Shown one piece after another: positions 1 through 64,000 of a stretch of DNA of 64,000 bases. Location: positions 3,563,371 to 3,627,370 of the forward strand of contig NC_092636.1 of the NCBI RefSeq assembly GCF_039555335.1. The letters run 5' to 3'. The notes under the pieces were generated by a model, which was not told the DNA's origin, did not search any database, and saw only the letters and a list, made by a program, of their open reading frames with translations. The stretch is from Amphiura filiformis (Eukaryota; Echinodermata; Ophiuroidea; Amphilepidida; Amphiuridae). A program made the translations under genes and the position numbers. Position 1 is the first letter of the stretch; each line of letters opens with the position of its first letter.

Positions 1-1016
1 AGCCCTCTTTACAACATAACTCAAGAAATACAGGGCCTAGAAAGGTATATCTGTGATATAACACAGGGTAGGATGCATCCTGCCGAAAACTGCTTTTGTT
101 GAAAAACACCTTATATCAGTGATTATTTTGATAATTTTTTGATGTGTTCTCTAAATTGGGCAAGTGGATGTAAGGGGTTTTGAAACAAAGCTCATATTAT
201 TCGCACCATAATAGGACGAGGGTAACATTATACTTATCCATCTAGGAGTGGAACTTTGATGAAAAGTCATCATCACTTCACCAAGTATTTAAGGTTAGCA
301 ACTATTTCAAACTGTTCGACTTGGTGGTTCAAAGCATCTTGCGAATGGTATTGAGCTTTGGCAAAAATTGCATAGATCATTTTATAGCGAGTGTGTAGAT
401 AGACTACTTTGAAGTCCGATTGTTATTTTACTTTTTTTTAATATTGTTATTATTTTGAGTTTTTCTTTAAAAATACTCAGTGGCGTTATCAAGAGAGGGC
501 CCCCCAATCGTTGCGTTTCTTTAAGATTTTCTTTGAGAGAGGGCACTGTATACGTATACCGTTATTTTTCATACTATGATACTTATCAAGAGTGGGATCT
601 CTTTATGTCGGAGTTCGTTCCCGGGTCGTGAATGTTTCGGGGGAGTGGTCATTTGATGGGAAAGCATACTCAAATTCAACAGCAGCAGTAAAAGGAGCCC
701 TCTCTTTTGGGGACATTTGTGGGGAAACGGTGTACTTTAATTGGGAGCGCTATAACGGTGTATAGGTGATTTCGCAAAGCAGAAATGTATTCGGGAGTGC
801 TTATAGATTGAAAATAACAATATACGTGAAGCAGTGATTAATACTTGACTGTAGTATTGCCCAGATCAGATAAAATAATGCCAAGATCACAAAAAAAAAG
901 GGAAAAATAAATCATCAGACCAAACCAATAATGGCATAATCTAGTGTGTAGAAGAATTCAAATATCATGTATTTTTGTAGGTCCTATGGTTCTTGAGTTA
1001 TGTTGTAAAGAGGGCT
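1..1016. mobile_element. Non-autonomous TIR DNA transposon, about 1 kb
   Basis: The first 27 bases (agccctctttacaacataac...) are the exact reverse complement of 990-1016, and the match continues imperfectly to about 40 bp. No coding ORF lies between. The left end coincides with the window edge, so the flanking duplication cannot be checked. Confidence 0.75.
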
Positions 1017-1611
1017 GAAACAACAACACTTTTGTAAAACGTACATAACTCATAAACAACAATAAATCAAACTATATAATTTGTAGACTGAACTTTTGCA
1101 AAACATCAAAGTGTTATTTCTAAGTAAAATATTAATTGGCTGCTTCGACCAACGAAAATGAGTCTACCCTTAAACTGAATTCTGAATTGTAATTTACATG
1201 ATGACTTTATATTATTATACCTACGGTTTTATTAAACATTAGCTATGAAACTACGAAGTGCTAAAATTGAATAAATAACAATGGTTTATACTAATAGATA
1301 ACTTATAATAATTATTTTATACGATAACCACATGTTAATCCATCATCTTCATTACTGACGAATATTAAGCTGAAAGGAAAAATAAAAAACAGTTAATAAT
1401 TATATTTGATGTTTGTAATATTTATCAGATAAACTAGAGACATTGTTTTAAAAAATCAAATGCTACATGCGTTCCTATGCATTATAACGCTCTGTGAGCA
1501 TACAAGATTTTAAGCAAAAATAAGTTTGAATCAATGCAATGATTTCAGTAAAGAAGTGAATAATAACAAGATTAATAATATATAAACGTTACCAATATGA
1601 AACTGTTTTAA
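1017..1611. other. 3' flank / probable 3' UTR of the VWD-lectin-WSC gene
   Basis: A+T-rich, no ORF or repeat recognised apart from the candidate poly(A) signal at 1228-1233. Confidence 0.4.
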
Positions 1612-61976
<60,365 letters not shown>

Positions 61977-62013
61977 CTGTCAAAACAAAGGTTCACAACA
62001 AACTATAGTTAAT

Positions 62014-62095
62014 AATAAATAAATAAATAAATACATTTAGAAATAAAATGAATGAATGAATGAATGAATAAATGAATGAATGAATGAATGAATGT
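62014..62095. repeat. (AAAT)n / (AATG)n microsatellite
   Basis: aataaataaataaata followed by gaatgaatgaatgaatgaat. Confidence 0.9.
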
Positions 62096-62133
62096 TGACA
62101 AGGAAGATGACGATGGCGATGAAAATATATTAT

Positions 62134-62134
62134 T

Positions 62135-62182
<48 letters not shown>

Positions 62183-62250
62183 TGATGATGATGATGATGA
62201 TGCTGATGATGACGTTGATGATGATGATGATGATGGTGATGATGATAGTC
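62134..62250. repeat. (GAT)n microsatellite
   Basis: About 38 ATGATG-type triplets with a few interruptions; yields artificial poly-Ser/Ile frames. Confidence 0.95.
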
Positions 62251-62487
62251 ATTTGATAAGGCAATACAAACGATCGAATTTGGTATTCAAATGAACAAAA
62301 TTTTGAGTTACACCTTTTCAGTGTAAATTTTTTTTTCTCGGCCCAATGAAAAGCAATCATTTTCATTTTTTCAGTAAATGTCAGGAAAAACTGTAATGCT
62401 TGATACTGTATTTTTTTTCAAATCTTAGTGTTAAACTTAGTCGTGAAATTCAGTCATTTAGTGTAAGATTTTCGATTTTGATAGGCT

Positions 62488-63988
62488 TCAACTCTGCCCG
62501 CGAGCCTTTTTTTGGATCAACCTTTTAGGTTTTCAAAGTAAGATAGTTCGCTAAAGAAGGATTTTCCCAACTTTCTAACGCACATCACCGTGAGCGATAT
62601 ATCATAGTTTTGTCAGAATTTCCGTTTTGATTCCATAATTTTTGACTACAAGCTGAAAAATTTTCAAATCCACGCGTGAAATCTTAGGCTAATACTAGCA
62701 TTGTGGATCGATATCTCTGGGTGCCCGACCTGGATACAGTGTTGCCAGAACTTCAATATAGCAAAGAAATTACCTAGTGTTTCAATTGTCATGAAGGTGA
62801 CTGGGTATAGTGCCTTTTGTTTGTGTTTGTTTGAAATTGCTTAAACCCACCGAAAGTCATAATGAAGCAGCCAAAACAATACAAGGTTAAACATGGAAGT
62901 TTATAACAACCTATTATAATGACCTAAAGGAAAAATCATTTATGGCAACAATGAGCCTTGCATTGTAAGTCATGGTTAAAATGTGTTGAGTACCCACCCC
63001 ACTCCCATAGGCCTACATAATATTACATACCGGTACCTTATAATATTTATATAGCACGGCTATAATAGCTATACATTTAGAAAGTAGGTCCTATAGCGCT
63101 AAATTATGACAAATAGGCCCACACAAACCCGAACGCAAGTCTGGAGGGTGTAATGAAAATGCCAACCCGCGATGGGGGGGGGGGGGGGGGGGTCATTCAA
63201 AATTCACCTGGAGATAGGAGGGACAGAAAATTAAAATCCCCTCTAATAACACGCGAATTTTTCTAGGTTTGGACAGTGGATTTTCCCATGGACCTCATCC
63301 TAGGTAAATAAACAAACAAACAAACAGACAAAATGGTTTTCATAATCATGGAATCCATAGCCCCTATAAATTGAAATTGCAGGCTATCACGGGAGCAAAT
63401 TTCCAAAATTCACCTCATTTACCAGAATTGGGGATTTGGGCTACCAAATCGCTGGTCAGGCAATCCTGGTTTTCAATGGAAAAGGGACCTGGTTGACAAC
63501 AATTGAAATATCGATTATTTCTGCTGGTTGTTCTCGAGATAAAGTACTGAGTTTGACATTTTCGGAGCATGAAGGGAAAAAGGGTAAAATAAAAACGGAA
63601 ATTCTGACAAAACTATAATATATAGACCCACACGATGTGCTTTACAGAGGTGGGAAATATCTTTCTTTAGCAAACTATATGTGACTCCTCGCCACAACTG
63701 AGCCCGGATGTCGCCAGTGCCACTATTGAGATATGCTCCATCGAACTTAACAATAAACAATAGGAAAGAAAGGATTTATTGACTGTTTTATTGATTTTTC
63801 ACTACTTAAATGTCAAGTACTATAGACATGATATACATCATTTTAAAGCTAATTTCAAGCAGAATATTTTGGTTGAATATCTCAAAAATGATGATTGGCG
63901 ACATCCGGGCTCAGTTGTGGCGAGGAGTCACATATTAGTTTGAGACGCTAAAAAATGAATTCCGTAAAAAGCTCGCGGGCGAACTAAA
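62488..63988. mobile_element. 1.5-kb element with about 180-bp TIRs
   Basis: Left arm 62488-62665 (ttcaactctgcccgcgagcc, agttcgctaaagaaggattt, atagttttgtcagaatttcc) is mirrored at about 63580-63988. The right arm is split by the TA MITE at 63680-63932. A G-run lies at 63174-63192. Confidence 0.7.
63680..63932 (-). mobile_element. TA-flanked MITE (TGTGACT...), copy 2
   Basis: TIR tgtgactcctcgccacaact, mirrored; TA at 63678-63679 and 63933-63934. Inserted in the right arm of the 62488-63988 element. Confidence 0.85.
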
Positions 63989-64000
63989 GGCCAATAAAAA

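Noticed and set aside
62133-62366. Poly-Ser/Ile open frame
   Set aside because: Product of the GAT microsatellite.

Overview
This is an animal nuclear genomic window: introns with GT-AG borders, about 62% A+T, microsatellites, LINEs and many terminal-inverted-repeat (TIR) DNA transposons. The domains (VWD, C8, TIL, EGF, C-type lectin, WSC) and the style of short TIR elements suggest a marine invertebrate deuterostome, most likely an echinoderm. That assignment is an inference; no species marker was seen.

The only host gene I can support runs on the minus strand across almost the whole window, from 61976 (5'-most visible exon, gene open to the right) to the stop codon at 1612. I placed 19 exons by splice consensus, domain homology and reading phase. 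Every junction is phase-consistent, and the exons sum to 3138 nt, or 1045 codons plus a stop. Domain order is: end of VWD-1, C8-1, TIL-1, VWC/EGF-like module, EGF, VWD-2, linker with an RRRR furin-type site, C-type lectin, WSC, C8-2, TIL-2, and a short cysteine-rich tail. In module 1, C8 follows VWD directly. In module 2, a lectin and a WSC domain lie between VWD and C8, all joined at phase 1. The protein looks secreted, disulfide-rich and multimerising (mucin, zonadhesin or adhesive-protein type), and it appears to be proteolytically processed.

The introns are full of mobile DNA. At 9.1-16.5 kb is a 7.3 kb inverted structure with minisatellite arms and a matching 6-bp flank. At 20.8-31.4 kb is a PIF/Harbinger element with an apparently intact four-exon transposase (plus strand) and a convergent four-exon SANT/Myb-like partner (minus strand). 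It sits inside another repeat whose uninterrupted relative is near 58.7 kb. At 37.9-45.3 kb is a Tc1/mariner-type element invaded by a nearly full-length two-ORF LINE whose ORF2 carries two frameshifts. Smaller pieces include a Penelope-like GIY-YIG fragment, two other LINE 3' ends, tRNA-derived sequences, TTAA- and TA-flanked MITEs, a foldback element and several satellites.

There is no sign of bacterial genes, operons, CRISPR or rRNA.
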